Part shown: one piece after another, positions 24,017-32,232 of the stretch | Layout: each line of letters opens with the position of its first letter | Numbering within the stretch: the stretch's first letter is position 1 | Origin: Zoogloea sp. | GTDB taxonomy: Bacteria > Pseudomonadota > Gammaproteobacteria > Burkholderiales > Rhodocyclaceae | Assembly: GCA_023150095.1 (NCBI GenBank) | Contig: JAKLLO010000014.1 | Coordinates: forward strand, 1-49,475 | Reading direction: 5' to 3' | Length of the DNA stretch: 49,475 nucleotides | Program-made: the position numbers and the translations under genes | The notes under the pieces: model-generated | Databases searched by the model: none | What the model was told of the DNA's origin: nothing | Seen by the model: only the letters and a program-made list of their open reading frames with translations

Positions 24017-25978
24017 TTACTCCAGCAGCACCACGCGGGAGATCTCTTCCAGCGTGGTGTGGCCCGCCAGCACCCGGTCGAGCCCGTCGTCGAAGAGGCC
24101 CGGCGTGGGGCCGCGCCTGACGTGGTCGCTGAGGGCTTCGTAGCCGGCGTCGGCGACGATCAGGCTCTGCAGCGGACGGTCGATCTCGATGAGTTCGTGG
24201 ATCGCCAGCCGGCCCTTGTAGCCGCTGTCGTAGCAGTTGCGGCAGCCGCGGCCGCGGGCCAGCATCACCTGGCCGCGGGCTTCCCAGCCAAAGCGTTCGA
24301 CGAGCTCCGGCGGAGCGATGTAGGTGCTGCGGCATTCGGGGCAGATGCGCCGCACGAGGCGCTGGGCCATCACGCCGATCAGCGCCGACGACAGCAGGTA
24401 GGGCTCGACGCCCATGTCCACCAGCCGCGCCACGGCGCCCACGGCGTCGTTGGTGTGGAGCGTGGAGAGCACGAGGTGCCCGGTGAGGGCGGCCTGCACG
24501 GCGATCTCGGCGGTCTGGCGGTCGCGGATCTCGCCCACCATGATGATGTCCGGGTCCTGGCGCAGCACGTGGCGCAGGATGCGCGGGAAGGTCAGGCCGA
24601 CGGCTTCGTTCACCTGGTTCTGGTTGATGATGTCGAGCTGGTACTCCACCGGGTCTTCGATGGTGACGATGTTCTTCTCGATGCTGCGCAGGTGGTCGAT
24701 GGCGCCGTAGAGGGTGGTCGTCTTGCCGCTGCCGGTGGGGCCGGTGACGAGGAGCAGGCCGTGGCTGCGGGCCAGCAGGCGGCGGAAGCGCGACAGGTTG
24801 CCGTCGGCGAGGCCCAGGCGGTGCAGGTCGAGCACCGTGGTGCCCTTGTCGAGCACCCGCAGCACCACCTTCTCGCCGTAGATGCCGGGCAGGGACGAGA
24901 AGCGCAGATCGACGGTGCGGCCCTTGGTGGAGACCTGGATGCGGCCATCTTGCGGCAGGCGGCGCTCGGCGATGTCCAGGTTGGCCATCACCTTGAGGCG
25001 CGAGACGAGGGCCGGGAAGAGGTCGGCGCGGGGGTTCATCACCTCGTACAGCACGCCGTCGATGCGGAAGCGCACCCGCGCCTTGGTGCGGAAGAGCTCC
25101 AGGTGGATGTCGCTGGCGTTGTCGTGGATGGCCCGCTGGATGATCGAGTTGACCAGGTTGATCACCGGGCTGCCGGCGGCGAGTTCGTCGATGGTGGTGG
25201 TGTCGCCGGCGGGGCCGGTGGTCTCGATGACCTCCAGGTCCATCGTGTTGCCGTCGATCAGGTCGGGATCGTAGGCGGAGCCGGAGTAGGCCTCGAACAG
25301 GCATTTCTGGATCGCGTCGGCGCCGGCCAGCACCCAGCGCAGGCGGCAGCCGCTGGCCCGCTCGATCTCGTCGGCCACCGGCATGGACTGCGGGTCGGTG
25401 GTGGCGAGGGTGAGCTCGTTGCCGATCCGGAACATGGGCAGCACGCCCAGCCGGCGGGCCATGTCCTGGGGCAGGGCTTCGGCGATGGCCGGGTCGAACA
25501 GGCCCGGGCGCATGGCCAGGTAGGGCACGCCGAGCTGGGCCGAGAGCGCCTGGAGCAGCTCGTGCTCGGGCACCCAGCCCTTCTCGATGAGGATGCGGCC
25601 GATGCGCAGGCCGAGCTGGCGCTGCAGGCGCGCGGCTTCTGCGATCTGCTCGGGCTTGGCGAGGCCGCGTTCGGTGAGGATGTCGCCCAGGCGCTTGCCG
25701 CTGGGGGCGATGGGCGGCGGCGGGGGGCGGGAATCGGGGCCGCCGCTGTCGAAGATCTCGATGCGCCGGTTGAGCCCGGTGGCCACCAGGATGTCGTTGA
25801 TCAGCGGGTTGGGGGCGGTGAGGCGCAGCCAGCCGCCCAGGCTGGCCAGCCGGGCGCTGCCGGCGATGAGCTGGGCGAGGGCCTGGCTGGAGAGCAGCGA
25901 GACCTTGCCCAGGTCGAGGACGATGCGCAGCTCGTATTCGGCGGCGCAGGCGTCGATGGCGCTGCCGAGGGCGCCCAC
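24017..25978 (-). CDS. mshE: Pilus assembly ATPase with STAS-like and MshEN domains (MshE/GspE-like)
   Basis: Cytoplasmic hexameric motor, at least 653 residues. A STAS-like domain comes first (YELRIVLDLGKVSLLSSQALAQLI, about 15-75). An MshEN region follows with two 24-residue motifs (96-119 and 125-148, beginning RLGDIL and RIGRIL) spaced by five residues, the pattern that binds c-di-GMP in MshE. The ATPase core has Walker A GPTGSGKT at 413-420, the GEIRDRQTAEIA Walker B/His-box region and a CPEC...CRNC zinc site near the C-terminus. The GTG at 25978 cuts into the first strand of the STAS domain. The frame is open to 26086, and an ATC at 26059, preceded by GGGAG, would restore it (TLTYLAPEGAL). 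Confidence 0.9.
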   Translation of the reverse strand: MGALGSAIDACAAEYELRIVLDLGKVSLLSSQALAQLIAGSARLASLGGWLRLTAPNPLINDILVATGLNRRIEIFDSGGPDSRPPPPPIAPSGKRLGDILTERGLAKPEQIAEAARLQRQLGLRIGRILIEKGWVPEHELLQALSAQLGVPYLAMRPGLFDPAIAEALPQDMARRLGVLPMFRIGNELTLATTDPQSMPVADEIERASGCRLRWVLAGADAIQKCLFEAYSGSAYDPDLIDGNTMDLEVIETTGPAGDTTTIDELAAGSPVINLVNSIIQRAIHDNASDIHLELFRTKARVRFRIDGVLYEVMNPRADLFPALVSRLKVMANLDIAERRLPQDGRIQVSTKGRTVDLRFSSLPGIYGEKVVLRVLDKGTTVLDLHRLGLADGNLSRFRRLLARSHGLLLVTGPTGSGKTTTLYGAIDHLRSIEKNIVTIEDPVEYQLDIINQNQVNEAVGLTFPRILRHVLRQDPDIIMVGEIRDRQTAEIAVQAALTGHLVLSTLHTNDAVGAVARLVDMGVEPYLLSSALIGVMAQRLVRRICPECRSTYIAPPELVERFGWEARGQVMLARGRGCRNCYDSGYKGRLAIHELIEIDRPLQSLIVADAGYEALSDHVRRGPTPGLFDDGLDRVLAGHTTLEEISRVVLLE

Positions 25979-26051
25979 GGCGTCGGTGTCGTGCAGCGCG
26001 CCCTCGGGGGCGAGGTAGGTGAGGGTGCCCGCGCGGGTGCGGACGACGTTG

Positions 26052-27545
26052 CTAGTGATCGTCGCACTCCCGCCGGATGCCCATCTTCAGCAGCATGGCC
26101 GGCTCGTCGTCGCACAGGCGCAGGAAGATGTCGAGGAGTTCCGGGTCAAGCTGGGTGCCGCTGACCCGGCGCATTTCGGCCACCGCGGCCTCGTGGGTGC
26201 TGCCGGCCCGGTAGGCGCGCGAGCTGGTGATGCTGTCGTAGGTGTCGGCGACGGCGATGACCCGCGCCAGCAGCGGGATGTCGGAGCCGCGCAGGCCGTG
26301 GGGATAGCCGGTGCCGTCGAACTTTTCCTGGTGATGGCGGGCGCCGGCGATGGCGCCTTTCAGGCGGTCCACGTGGCGCAGGATCTCGTAGGAGCGCTCG
26401 GGGTGCACCTTGATGAAGGTGTATTCGTCGTTGGTCAGGCGCCCCGGCTTGCACAGCACGGCGTCGGGGATGCCGATCTTGCCCACGTCGTGGAGGAGCG
26501 AGCCCCAGTGGAGGTTCTCCATCTCTTCGGTGCGCAGGCGCAGGGCTTCGCCGATGCGCATCGACAGCAGATGCACCCGCTCGGAGTGGCCGCGGGTGTA
26601 CGGATCCTTGGCCTCGACGGCTTCGATCAGCGCGGCGGCCATCTGCTCGGTGAAGCGGCGCATCTCGGCGAACATCTCGCCCATGTGCATCACGTTGGAG
26701 ATCTGGTGGGCCATCACCTCGCCCAGGCGCCGGTCGCTGTTGGTGAAGTCGGGCTTCTCCTGGTGGTTGAGGAGGGTCAGCATGGCCGGCATCTCGAGGC
26801 CCTGGAACACCGGGCAGGCCAGCACCTTGTAGGGCATGTCGGTGAAGATGTAGGGCCGGCGGGAATCCCGCATGTCGTTGAGGACCACCGTGGCGCGGCT
26901 CGACGAGACGAAGCGGAACAGGTCGCCGCGCATCTCCACCAGCACCAGGTCGAGGTTGTGGATCGGCTTGCTGAGGTTGGTGGCGGAGACGGTGAGGTTC
27001 TCGGCCGGGCGGACGAAGCAGGCCACGTCGGCGTTGAGCTGCTCGGCGCAGCTCTTGAGCAGATCCTGCAGGACTTCGGCGCCGAGATCCTGTTTGGTCA
27101 GGTGGCGGTCGATGTCGTAGAAGAGGTGGAGCTCTTCGTAGCGTTCGGCCAGTTCGGCGGCCAGCACGTTCATCTCGGCGCCCAGGCTGTTGCGGTCGGC
27201 GAGGGTGGCGGCCACGTCGGCCATGGTCTCGGCGATGGCGTCCAGTTCGATGCCGAAGGGTGCGGCGTCGTCCCGGGGCACGGCGATCAGCCAGCCGGTG
27301 CCGTCGGGCAGCAGGGCGGGGCTCACGTAGGCGACGCCGCTCTCGGTCTTCAGGCGGCGCATGCCGTCGCCGCCTGCGGCGCTGGCATTGCAGGCGGCCA
27401 GCGCCTGATCGAGGCTCGCGGTGGCGCTGTCGGCCCACAGCAGCTCGCCGGACGCGGTGCCGATGGCGGCGTGGAAGGCTTCGCCCACGCCGCGCTTGAG
27501 CCAGCGGCCGTAGCGGGCCAGATCGTCGGCGCGGTTGTCATTCAT
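26052..27545 (-). CDS. GAF/HD-GYP cyclic-di-GMP phosphodiesterase
   Basis: 497 residues, no membrane segment. The N-terminal 120 residues are unassigned. A GAF-like sensor spans about 140-295. The HD-GYP hydrolase spans about 305-490, with SLLHDVGKIGIPDAVLCKPGRLT (HD at 352-353) and HHQEKFDGTGYPHGLRG. All metal-binding motifs look intact, so it should cleave c-di-GMP. Its ATG overlaps the end of the receiver gene by eight bases, and its end abuts the MshE-like ATPase gene, which carries a c-di-GMP-binding motif. That ties the enzyme to pilus control. Confidence 0.91.
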   Translation of the reverse strand: MNDNRADDLARYGRWLKRGVGEAFHAAIGTASGELLWADSATASLDQALAACNASAAGGDGMRRLKTESGVAYVSPALLPDGTGWLIAVPRDDAAPFGIELDAIAETMADVAATLADRNSLGAEMNVLAAELAERYEELHLFYDIDRHLTKQDLGAEVLQDLLKSCAEQLNADVACFVRPAENLTVSATNLSKPIHNLDLVLVEMRGDLFRFVSSSRATVVLNDMRDSRRPYIFTDMPYKVLACPVFQGLEMPAMLTLLNHQEKPDFTNSDRRLGEVMAHQISNVMHMGEMFAEMRRFTEQMAAALIEAVEAKDPYTRGHSERVHLLSMRIGEALRLRTEEMENLHWGSLLHDVGKIGIPDAVLCKPGRLTNDEYTFIKVHPERSYEILRHVDRLKGAIAGARHHQEKFDGTGYPHGLRGSDIPLLARVIAVADTYDSITSSRAYRAGSTHEAAVAEMRRVSGTQLDPELLDIFLRLCDDEPAMLLKMGIRRECDDH

Positions 27546-27918
27546 CGGCTTGCTCCCGGGCGACCAGCTGGCCGAGCAGGGTGGCGATGCGCCGGGGGCT
27601 GACCGGCTTCTCGAGGAACTCGATGTGGCCCAGTTCCTCGGCCCAGCTGCGCTGGTCGCGGGCGGTCATGGAGGTCATCACCAGCACCGGAAAGGCCGGG
27701 CGGGTGTCGTTGGCGTGGAGGCGGCGGCATAACTCCTCGCCGCCCATGCCGGGCATCTGGATGTCGGTGATGAGGGCGTCCGGCGGGTTGCTGGCGATGG
27801 CGGCGAGGGCCTCGGCGCCGTCGTGGGCCAGGTCGATCTGCCAGCCTTCCTTGGCCAGGCTCACGCGCAGTACGCGGGCCACGTGGGGTTCGTCGTCGAC
27901 GACGAGGAGACGTTTCAT
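27538..27918 (-). CDS. Single-domain response regulator
   Basis: 126 residues, a stand-alone receiver: acidic pocket LVVDDEPH, acceptor Asp in ALITDIQMPGMGG (about residue 53), Thr/Ser in VLVMTSMTA, and Lys in FLEKPVSPR. There is no output domain. It starts with ATG 27918, which overlaps the TGA of the kinase gene (ATGA), and its end overlaps the HD-GYP gene. It likely carries a phosphate signal from the kinase to the HD-GYP protein or the pilus motor. Confidence 0.9.
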   Translation of the reverse strand: MKRLLVVDDEPHVARVLRVSLAKEGWQIDLAHDGAEALAAIASNPPDALITDIQMPGMGGEELCRRLHANDTRPAFPVLVMTSMTARDQRSWAEELGHIEFLEKPVSPRRIATLLGQLVAREQADE

Positions 27919-29750
27919 GCAGCCCTCAGCAGGACGTGGGGTTTGCGGAAGCTCAGGGTGAAGCGGGTGCCCTGGCCGGGTTGGCTGGTGACGTCGATCT
28001 GGCCCTGGTGCAGCTCGACGATCTGCCGCGCGAGGTACAGGCCCAGCCCGTGGCCGCCGCGGGTGACGGCCTCGCGGTCGGCGGAGCGGTAGAACTTGTC
28101 GAACACCCGGGGCAGGTCGGCGGCGGGGATGCCGATCCCGCTGTCCTGCACGGTGATCACGATGCGCTCGTCGGCCTCTTCGGCCGACAGGATGATCGTA
28201 CCGCCGGTCCGGTTGTACTTGGCGGCGTTGGTGAGCAGGTTGTTCAAGGCGATGCGCAGCAGGTCCTTGTCCAGTTCGATGGGCGGCAGTTCGGGGGGCA
28301 CGTTGACCTGCAGCCGCAGGTCGCGGCTGGCGCCGGTGTGCTGGAGCTGCTCCATGCAGTCGGCGAGCAGCTCCGCCAGGCGCACCCGCTGCCGGTCGAT
28401 GACGATGCTGCCGGCCTCGATGCGCGAGATGTTGAGCAGGTTGTTGATGAGCGCCGCGGCCCGCTGGGATTCGTCGCAGACGGTGCTGATGGCGTCCACC
28501 CGGGTGTCGGCGGGGAGGTCCGGGTCGTCCCGGAGCAGTTCGCCGTACAGCGCGATGTTGGCCAGCGGTGTCTTCAGTTCGTGGGCCACGTGGGCGATGA
28601 ACTCGTCGCGGGCCTGGGCGGCGAGCATCTGGTCGGTGGTTTCGCGCAGGACGATCAGCGAGCCGAGGCGGCGGGTCGCGTCGCGGGGGGCGAACAGGGG
28701 CAGTGCCCACACGCTGACCCGGCGCTGCGGGTTGCCGTCCGGGTGGAAGTCGGCGGTCTGGCTGGCGGAGGTGGACGCGCCGCCCAGGAGCGGGGTGAGC
28801 GCCCGCAGGATGCTGTCTTCCACCGGCCATTCGGTGGGGCGTTTGTTCAGGAGGTCGGCGGGGTCGGCCGACAGCAGCGGGCCAACCTTGGTGTTGGCGA
28901 ACACCGTGAGGCTGCCTTCGTCCAGCACCAGCACGCCTTCGGGCAGGGTTTCGAGGGCGCTCTCGACCTTCTCGCGCTTGTAGCCCAGCAGCTTGATGGC
29001 CGTTTCGGCGTCGCCGCGGCCGGCTTCGAGCTCGCGGATGCGTTTTTCGGTGGCGTCGAGGAAGCGCCCGAAGCGGGTGACCAGATCCCGGGCGGTGGCG
29101 TCGCCGGCAAGGCCGGCCGGCGTGCTGGCGGCGAGTTGCTCGACCCGCTCGCTCACCGCCTGCAGCGGCCGCAGCTGGCTGCGCAGCATGAAGAAGAACA
29201 GCGGCACCAGCAGCAGGATGGGCAGCGCCAGCCCGGCCAGGAAGGGCAGCTGGCGGGCGTCGAAGCCGAGGGTCGGGGCGCGGAAGGCGACCCGCACGAA
29301 GCCTTCGAGGCGGCCGTTCTGGAGCAGCGGGCCGTGGAACTCGATCAGTTCGAGCCCCGCCACGCCGCTATCGACCGGGCGGTGGCCGAACCACTCGGCG
29401 GGCTTGTCGGCGGCCAGGGGCTGGGCGCTCGGGGTGAGGCCCGGAGCGGTGACTTCGGACAGGGGCTGGCCCTGGGGATCGGTGACGAGGCCGTAGGCCA
29501 GATCGGCATTGCCATGGGCGCGGAGCACCGCGGCGAGGGGGTTGGGGCGGCCGGGGGAGGGCACCAGGCCATCCTTGGGAATCGCGGCCAGCGCCTTGAC
29601 CAGACGCGAGCCCTGGTCGATCAGCTCGGTGGCGCGCTGTTCGGTCTGGTTGCGCACCGCCAGAAAGGCGACGAGCAGGGCAGCGGCGAGGCCGGCGATG
29701 AGGACGAAGAGTCCGGCGCGATCGGCGGAACTGGAGCGGGCGGGAATCAC
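27915..29750 (-). CDS. Membrane histidine kinase with PAS-like domain
   Basis: 611 residues from GTG 29750. Membrane helix about 12-32, periplasmic region to about 170, second helix about 170-190 (LAGLALPILLLVPLFFFML), linker/HAMP-like coil, a PAS-like domain (about 260-370, with LPEGVLVLDEGSLTVFANTKVGPLL), HisKA with FIAHVAHELKTPLANIALYGELL, and HATPase with NNLLTNAAKYN, VQDSGIGIP and GGHGLGLYLARQI. It is the first gene of the pilus operon as I read it, translationally coupled to the receiver and HD-GYP genes. The signal it senses is unknown. Confidence 0.9.
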   Translation of the reverse strand: MIPARSSSADRAGLFVLIAGLAAALLVAFLAVRNQTEQRATELIDQGSRLVKALAAIPKDGLVPSPGRPNPLAAVLRAHGNADLAYGLVTDPQGQPLSEVTAPGLTPSAQPLAADKPAEWFGHRPVDSGVAGLELIEFHGPLLQNGRLEGFVRVAFRAPTLGFDARQLPFLAGLALPILLLVPLFFFMLRSQLRPLQAVSERVEQLAASTPAGLAGDATARDLVTRFGRFLDATEKRIRELEAGRGDAETAIKLLGYKREKVESALETLPEGVLVLDEGSLTVFANTKVGPLLSADPADLLNKRPTEWPVEDSILRALTPLLGGASTSASQTADFHPDGNPQRRVSVWALPLFAPRDATRRLGSLIVLRETTDQMLAAQARDEFIAHVAHELKTPLANIALYGELLRDDPDLPADTRVDAISTVCDESQRAAALINNLLNISRIEAGSIVIDRQRVRLAELLADCMEQLQHTGASRDLRLQVNVPPELPPIELDKDLLRIALNNLLTNAAKYNRTGGTIILSAEEADERIVITVQDSGIGIPAADLPRVFDKFYRSADREAVTRGGHGLGLYLARQIVELHQGQIDVTSQPGQGTRFTLSFRKPHVLLRAA

Positions 29751-29846
29751 GGGGCGCGTTATCTGAGCGGGGTATTCCCGGATAACGGTCTCACGCCAGC
29801 GTACTTTAGCGGGGCGGGCGGATTCCTCCCCTGCCTGCGGGGGCGG

Positions 29847-30026
29847 TCAGTCGGGTCGGCGCCCCTCGCCCGGGGTGAGGAAGAGCCCGATCCCGAGGGC
29901 GATCAGCACCAGCGGCCACCAGGTGCGGGCCAGGCGGACGATGTCGAGCTCGAACAGATCAAGGTTGATCCCCAGGGCGACGACGCCGATGAGGATGAGG
30001 GCAATGGCTGCGAAGTGGCCGCGCAT
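29847..30026 (-). CDS. Small two-helix membrane protein (LiaI/LiaF-TM, DUF5668-like)
   Basis: 59 residues, ATG 30026 to TGA 29847. Two hydrophobic helices: AAIALILIGVVALGINL (about 6-22) and WWPLVLIALGIGLFL (about 36-50). They are separated by DLFELDIVRLART and end with a charged tail, EGRRPD. The pattern of IGVVALGxNL, then a polar loop and a WWPLxLIxLGIxLL helix, is typical of the LiaF transmembrane-like region. It lies 42 bases after a sensor kinase gene on the same strand. Function unknown; membrane-stress sensing is known for relatives. Confidence 0.8.
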   Translation of the reverse strand: MRGHFAAIALILIGVVALGINLDLFELDIVRLARTWWPLVLIALGIGLFLTPGEGRRPD

Positions 30027-30068
30027 GGGTAGTTCCGTGGAAACACCGGGGACGCCGATGTTAGCGCG

Positions 30069-31460
30069 TTATGCGGGCTTTTCGTCGCGGTTGTCGGCGA
30101 AGGCCGGCAGGCTCACCCGCAGCAGCACGCCGCGCCCGTCCGGGGTGTCGTGGATGTCCACCTCGCCGCCGGCGCCGTGGGCGATCTCGCGGACGATGGC
30201 GAGGCCGAGGCCGCTGCCCGGGTGGCTGGCGGCGGGCAGGCGGAAGAAGCGCTCGAAGACCTGCTGGCGGTTGGCGGGCGGGATGCCGGGGCCGGTGTCT
30301 TGCACCTCGATCAGGCAGTGGGGGCCGTCGGTGCGGCAGCGGATGGTGACTTCGCCCGGCGCCGGGGTGTAGTTGAGGGCATTGGCCACCAGGTTGGCGA
30401 TCATCTCGCCCAGCAACAGGCGGTCGCCATTGACGCGGGCGGCCTGCAGCTCGAAGCCCAGGTCGAGGTCGCGGGCTTCGGCGAGGCGGATCCATTCGGG
30501 GCTGCGCTCGCGGATCAGCTCGGGCAGGTCGACCGCCGCGGCGAGGTTGGTGTGGCGGCCGCCGGGCTCGGCGGAGAGCAGCACCAGCATCTGGTTGATG
30601 AGGTGGCCGAGGCGTTCGATGGCGCCGACGCAGTGGCGGGTGCGGGCGTCGCGCTCGGTGGCGTCGGGTTCGCGCTGGAGGAGCTCGAGCTGGGTGCGGA
30701 TGCCGGCCAGCGGGGTGCGCAGCTGGTGGGCGGCGTTGGCCACGAAGCGCTGCTGGGCTTCGGCGGCTTCTTCGAGCCGGTCGAGCACCTGATTGAATTC
30801 GGTGACGAGGGGGCGGATCTCGATGGGCGCGGCGCTCTCGTCGAGGGGCTGGAGGGCCCGGTGCTCCATGCCGTGCAGGGCGCGGCGGATGCCTTCTACC
30901 GGCAGCAGGGCGTGATGCACGCCGAACCAGATCGTGATGCCGGTGGCGCCGGCGAAGAACATCAGCGGCAGCAGCAGGGCCACGGCCAGATCGAGCTTGA
31001 GCTGGTCGCGCTTGCGGGTGGTTTCGGCGGTGACGAAGATGAAGGGTTCGTCGGAGATGGTGCGGTGGATAGCGGTGACGCGCACCCGGTGGCCGCGGAA
31101 GTGGGAGTTGAAGCTGATCCGCTCGCCGTGCACCTCGTCATCGGGCCCGGCTTCGTGGGGCAGGCCGGCGTCGCCGGCGACGAAGCGGTTGGCGGGGCCG
31201 AGGATGAGGTAGTAGATGTCGTCCACCCGGTCGGTGCGCAGCACCTGCTCGGCGGCGGGCGGAAAGACGAAGCGGGGCTCGCCATTCACCACCTCGAGGT
31301 GCGGGATCAGCGCCAGGCTGGCGTCGGCGAGGGCCTGGTCGAGGGCCTCCATGGCCGGCTGGTGGACCAGGTGGTAGGCCAGCGGCAGGAAGGTGACGAT
31401 GGCCAGGGCTGCCGGCAGCAGCAGCCACAGCAGCAGGGATTTACGCAGGCTTCGCGTCAT
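30069..31460 (-). CDS. Sensor histidine kinase, TctE/QseC-like
   Basis: 463 residues. Membrane helix about 9-29, an extracytoplasmic 2CSK_N-type sensor about 30-160, second helix about 155-178, HAMP about 178-235, HisKA with FVANAAHQLRTPLAGIRTQLELL, and HATPase with NLVANALNYTP, VQDTGPGIPP and GSGLGLAIVREI. The start overlaps the end of the response regulator gene by 20 bases. It lies downstream of czcCBA on the same strand, so it may sense metal, but TctE-like kinases also sense carboxylates. Confidence 0.9.
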   Translation of the reverse strand: MTRSLRKSLLLWLLLPAALAIVTFLPLAYHLVHQPAMEALDQALADASLALIPHLEVVNGEPRFVFPPAAEQVLRTDRVDDIYYLILGPANRFVAGDAGLPHEAGPDDEVHGERISFNSHFRGHRVRVTAIHRTISDEPFIFVTAETTRKRDQLKLDLAVALLLPLMFFAGATGITIWFGVHHALLPVEGIRRALHGMEHRALQPLDESAAPIEIRPLVTEFNQVLDRLEEAAEAQQRFVANAAHQLRTPLAGIRTQLELLQREPDATERDARTRHCVGAIERLGHLINQMLVLLSAEPGGRHTNLAAAVDLPELIRERSPEWIRLAEARDLDLGFELQAARVNGDRLLLGEMIANLVANALNYTPAPGEVTIRCRTDGPHCLIEVQDTGPGIPPANRQQVFERFFRLPAASHPGSGLGLAIVREIAHGAGGEVDIHDTPDGRGVLLRVSLPAFADNRDEKPA

Positions 31461-32127
31461 GGGGCAGGTCTTCGAGCATGTAGCCCAGGCCGCGCACGGT
31501 GCGGATGCGGATGCCGGCCGGCTCGAGCTTGGCCCGCAGGCGCGAGACGTAAACCTCGACGGCGTTCTCGCTCATGTCCTTGTCCCAGCTGCACACGGCC
31601 GCCACGATGCGCTCCTTGCTGAGGACGCGTTCGAGGTTGTCGAGGAGGAACTGGAGGATCGCCCATTCGCGCTGGGGCAGCTCCAGGGGCTGGCCGGAGA
31701 GCCACGCCCGGTGGGCTTCTTCGTCGAGCACAAGGGGGCCGAACTCGCGGCGTTGGCCGCTCTGGCCACGGCTGCGGCGCACGAGGGCATTGACCCGGGC
31801 GAGCAGCTCGACGGCCGCGAAGGGCTTGGTGAGGTAGTCGTCGGCGCCCAGGTTGAGGCCGCGCACCCGCTCGTTCAGGGCGTCGCGGGCGGTGAGCATG
31901 AGCACGTGGATCGGGTTGTGGCGGGCCCGCAGGCGCGACAGCAGCTCCAGCCCGTCCATGCCGGGCAGGCCGATGTCGAGCACCATCAGGTCGAACTTCT
32001 CGGCGGCGACGGCGGCCTCGGCCAGCTCGGCGCTGCCCACGAAGTCGGCAGTGAAGCCGGCCCCGCGCAGCAGCTGGGCCACGCCGTCGGCAAGCAGGGG
32101 GTCGTCTTCGACAATGAGGATGCGCAT
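31441..32127 (-). CDS. OmpR-family response regulator, TctD/QseB-like
   Basis: 228 residues from ATG 32127. Receiver with ILIVEDDPLLADGV, acceptor Asp in MVLDIGLPGMDG (about 51), LTARDALNERVRGLNLGADDYLTKPF, and a C-terminal winged helix with SENAVEVYVSRLRAKLEPAGIRIRTVRGLGYML. It pairs with the overlapping kinase gene. A 105-base gap separates it from czcA. A role in controlling the efflux operon is likely from position only. Confidence 0.92.
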   Translation of the reverse strand: MRILIVEDDPLLADGVAQLLRGAGFTADFVGSAELAEAAVAAEKFDLMVLDIGLPGMDGLELLSRLRARHNPIHVLMLTARDALNERVRGLNLGADDYLTKPFAAVELLARVNALVRRSRGQSGQRREFGPLVLDEEAHRAWLSGQPLELPQREWAILQFLLDNLERVLSKERIVAAVCSWDKDMSENAVEVYVSRLRAKLEPAGIRIRTVRGLGYMLEDLPHDAKPA

Positions 32128-32232
32128 GGCTGGAGGCGGAGGCTGGGCGGTTGGGTTGAGTCGGGCTGTCCCGGTTGTCGGCTCATGGGGCGGGAAGGTG
32201 CCGGTGGGCCAGCCCTCCACCGCCCCGGCGGA

